DNA of 64,000 nucleotides from Blepharisma stoltei (taxonomy: Eukaryota; Ciliophora; Heterotrichea; Heterotrichida; Blepharismidae): the NCBI GenBank assembly GCA_914767885.1, contig CAJZBQ010000014.1, positions 434,001 to 498,000 on the forward strand, given 5' to 3'. How positions within the stretch are numbered: position 1 is the stretch's first letter; every line of letters starts with the position of its first letter. Positions 61,776 through 64,000 of this stretch are shown one piece after another. Under the pieces are notes generated by a model. The model was not told the DNA's origin, ran no database searches, and saw only the letters and a program-made list of their open reading frames with translations. A program made the translations under genes and the position numbers.

Positions 61776-63770
61776 CTATATTAATTGATTAATGAACGAG
61801 CGGTCACGGCCACGCTTATTATTTACATCAGTTCGTGATTTTCTCAGTTCATGCATAGAATCACTATGCCTTCTTTTATCAGCAATCACAGTACTTCTCC
61901 TCCTTTGTCTTGCAACCAGCGAATTTTCAAGAACCATCGAATACACAATATTCTATATAAAGCTTACAGTATCTTTGCTAAATCCCACACTCTTTTTGAT
62001 ATCAATAATATCAGCGAAGAAAGTTGAATCGCCGTTTCCTTTGCCTAGCATCAGCCTTTCCTTTCTATCACTCGATAATGAATTCAAAGATTTCGCGCTG
62101 TCTCCTAGCTTGTTTTTTAGCATTTGTTTTACCTGATGGCTAAGGTCAAATCCTCTGCCTTGAAGAGCTTTTTTGTCGTTTTTGATTTGCAAAAGCCTAT
62201 CGATTTCCTCATCAACCTCTTCTACTGTTTTTATATTTGGGTCTTTGGGGCATTCCGAAAAAGAGTGTCCGATACCATTGCAGCACTATGTTAAAGTTAC
62301 GGGGCAAGTGACTGAGCTTTTGATCCTGCTTATTTCTCGCTGCATAACTTTTTCTTCTTCGTCTGATTTAGAAACATGCTTTGAGAGTTGGCAGCCTGGA
62401 GCTTGAACCCCAGTTTGGCCGCAGCATCACCAGATTTCTCCAGAATATAAGCTTATGTGGTTTTTGCATGATCAATTAAAATTATCTTTTTCCATATACA
62501 CTTTTTTGCATTTATTGCATAGTTTTTCTTCAGTTTCATCTGTATCATGATTCTTTGCATTGTATTTTTTCAATTTTAATCTCAATCTTTCATATTCTTC
62601 AGATAGAAGGACAAGCTTGCAATCAGAGTCTTGGAATTTGAGTTTATATTTATCTTTTTCTTCAACAGCGTTTTTTAAATTTGTGTTAAATGAACTAATT
62701 TTTTCTTTAAATTTAGCAAGGATTTTATCTCGATCTTTTAGTGTTTTATCTGTGATTTTAGCCATATCAATAATTTCTTCTCTAAGCTCATTTCTTTCAT
62801 ATAATAAAGTTTCAGCTGTTTTTATTTGACTTTTATAATCTTCACTAATTGTTTTGACAATTTTAGCTGCTATGGATAATTGATTTTGCAATAGTTCCGA
62901 CATGCTTTTTTCTTTAGTGAGCTCTGAAAAACTATTATACAAGCCGCGAAGTCGCTCCCCTATCACAAGATTTTCTGTTGCGATCAAATCATTTACATGT
63001 GAAAGTTCAAGAGCTTTCCCTTTAGAGTCAGAATCAAAATTATCGAAAAATTCATAATCTTTGCCTGAGGTTGCATTACTTTGTTCTGTATCTACCCTGG
63101 TTGATAAATTATCATTATTTTGGCACTGCAATTTGTATTCTTCAAGCTGGGGAGTTACCAACTTTAACTGAAGCTCATATTTTTGCGAATTTTTAATTGA
63201 CTGCGTCGTTTGGAATTTTAGAAGCTCAAAATTCATATAAAGATCGTCATATTTATTTTTAAGCTCGTTGAATTCTTTTTCTATCAAAATCTTCGATTGC
63301 TCAATTAGTTTTACACTTTCATTAGCAGTTCTTAAGTCTTCTCGTGCTTGCTCTAACTCATTAGCAAGTTTTACGCTAAGCTTTAGTTCTCCATAAACAG
63401 TATTATCAAACGTGCTGTCTAAATTTTCTAGCTTTTCTTTATTTAGTGATATATTAAGACCATCATGCATTGACTTTGATTCTGGGAAGTTTTTAGGCTT
63501 CGTTTTATCAAACATAGGAAGCAGATATTGCTTAATTACAAGTGCAGCGGTTTCAGGTGGAATATTGTATGCTGGGTTTCTATTTTTTCTTAATTTTATT
63601 CTTGTCATAATCGATTCTGTTGTTGATTCGGTCGCTGCTTGTAACGAAGGTAGCTTGCATTTTAAGTTTTTTTTAAAATTGGCAACATATGAGATTGATG
63701 AGCTACTCAAAGGGCTGATAACTTGCGGCCTTGAAAATGAATATGATTTGTTCAATTTGGAATAGTCCAT
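61776..63770 (-). CDS. Coiled-coil protein with CHORD-like and CCHC zinc motifs
   Basis: Exons are complement(61776..61952, 61968..62285, 62301..63770), 654 residues; introns GTAAGCTTTATATAG (61953-61967) and GTAACTTTAACATAG (62286-62300). Residues ~150-430 are long coiled coil. Then comes a Cys/His region, CNKCKKVYMEKDNFNWSCKN with HISLYSGEIWWCCG (TGA-Trp twice), whose C..C..(x)..C..H..WxCC pattern resembles CHORD zinc modules. After a linker there is CPCCNGIGHSFSECP, a zinc-knuckle-like site. The C-terminal tail is Arg/Ser-rich (RRRSTVIADKRRHS). The function is unknown; RNA or chaperone binding would fit the motifs. Confidence 0.7.
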
Positions 63771-63831
63771 AGTTTAATTACATAAAACCTAAAAAATATT
63801 ATAGAATTCAATATTTATTATTTTTTGATTT

Positions 63832-64000
63832 ATGATGATAGAAAAAGAGAGCACCCTGATTACCTTTGTACCTAAATCCAAGCAATGCATAGTAACAAAC
63901 GTCAGAAATCTTGAAAGTAGAAAATTAGTTATTCCAGAACTTGAAAACATAGGTAGTTTGTCTGAAGAGTTAAATTCTCTATGCTTACTTAATGACAATA
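63832..64000 (+). CDS. Partial gene running off the window end
   Basis: From ATG 63832 a frame stays open to the end of the window (about 56 residues: MMIEKESTLITFVPKSKQ ... LSEELNSLCLLND). Codon use looks like the neighbours. It is divergent from the gene at 61776-63770. Too short for a family call. Confidence 0.45.
   Translation, partial: MMIEKESTLITFVPKSKQCIVTNVRNLESRKLVIPELENIGSLSEELNSLCLLNDN

Noticed and set aside
61792-62136. 114-residue hydrophobic plus-strand frame
   Set aside because: It is the antisense of the spliced zinc/coiled-coil gene, whose two introns and zinc motifs fit far better.
1-64000. tRNA or rRNA genes
   Set aside because: I saw no sequence with convincing tRNA or rRNA features on either strand, though a dedicated scan was not possible.

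Overview
This window looks like micronuclear (germline) DNA of a heterotrich ciliate, most probably Blepharisma. Three signs support this. (1) TGA is read as tryptophan throughout, for example in the kinase motif DVWSLG, the sugar-porter motif QQWCGIN and the ABC segment YSWRM, while TAA and TAG remain stops. (2) Genes carry introns of exactly 15 nt (one of 16 nt), GTA...AG, as known in heterotrichs. (3) Many coding regions are interrupted by TA-bounded inserts whose removal restores the reading frame exactly, which is how internal eliminated sequences (IESs) behave in ciliate germline genomes. The species call is inference; no database search was possible.

Layout. 0-19 kb is a compact, mostly IES-free gene block: a V-ATPase assembly factor (Vma12/TMEM199-like), a mitochondrial carrier, a ULK/ATG1-like kinase split by a retroposon, a thioredoxin-fold membrane protein, an AGC kinase, a KICSTOR subunit (KICS2-like), an LYR protein, coiled-coil and disordered proteins, a 1397-residue multi-pass PAS-like protein and a kelch protein. 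19-30 kb holds disordered and coiled-coil genes, an RCC1 protein, a sugar transporter and DUSP12, four of them interrupted by mobile elements. 30-47 kb holds three full-length ABCB (MDR-type) transporters on the minus strand. Copies B and C are a recent tandem duplication of about 6 kb whose breakpoints lie in DUSP12 and NOG2. B carries one coding-region IES and C carries six inserts, yet both collapse to exactly 1215 codons. 47-64 kb holds NOG2, a gene split by a 2.66-kb fold-back IES with an internal ~172-bp satellite, a Frag1/PGAP2-like membrane protein, a MED21-like protein, a CAP-domain protein, ENY2, a DGK-epsilon-like kinase with two IESs, an F-box protein and a coiled-coil zinc protein.

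Mobile DNA falls into distinct classes: (a) a MITE family with ends CTCCCCCTCCGTGAG at TA targets, very likely the published 'BogoMITE', in about 8-10 copies, two of them hosting nested elements; (b) almost perfectly palindromic hairpin elements of 110-230 bp; (c) an 808-bp MITE with ~170-bp inverted repeats; (d) a fold-back element with ~345-bp arms; (e) GC-rich retroposon-like inserts of 400-570 bp with 9-17-bp target-site duplications, each containing a TA.

The genes shown as split would be contiguous in the somatic macronucleus. Coordinates for such genes span the insert, and the retained segments are given in the evidence.
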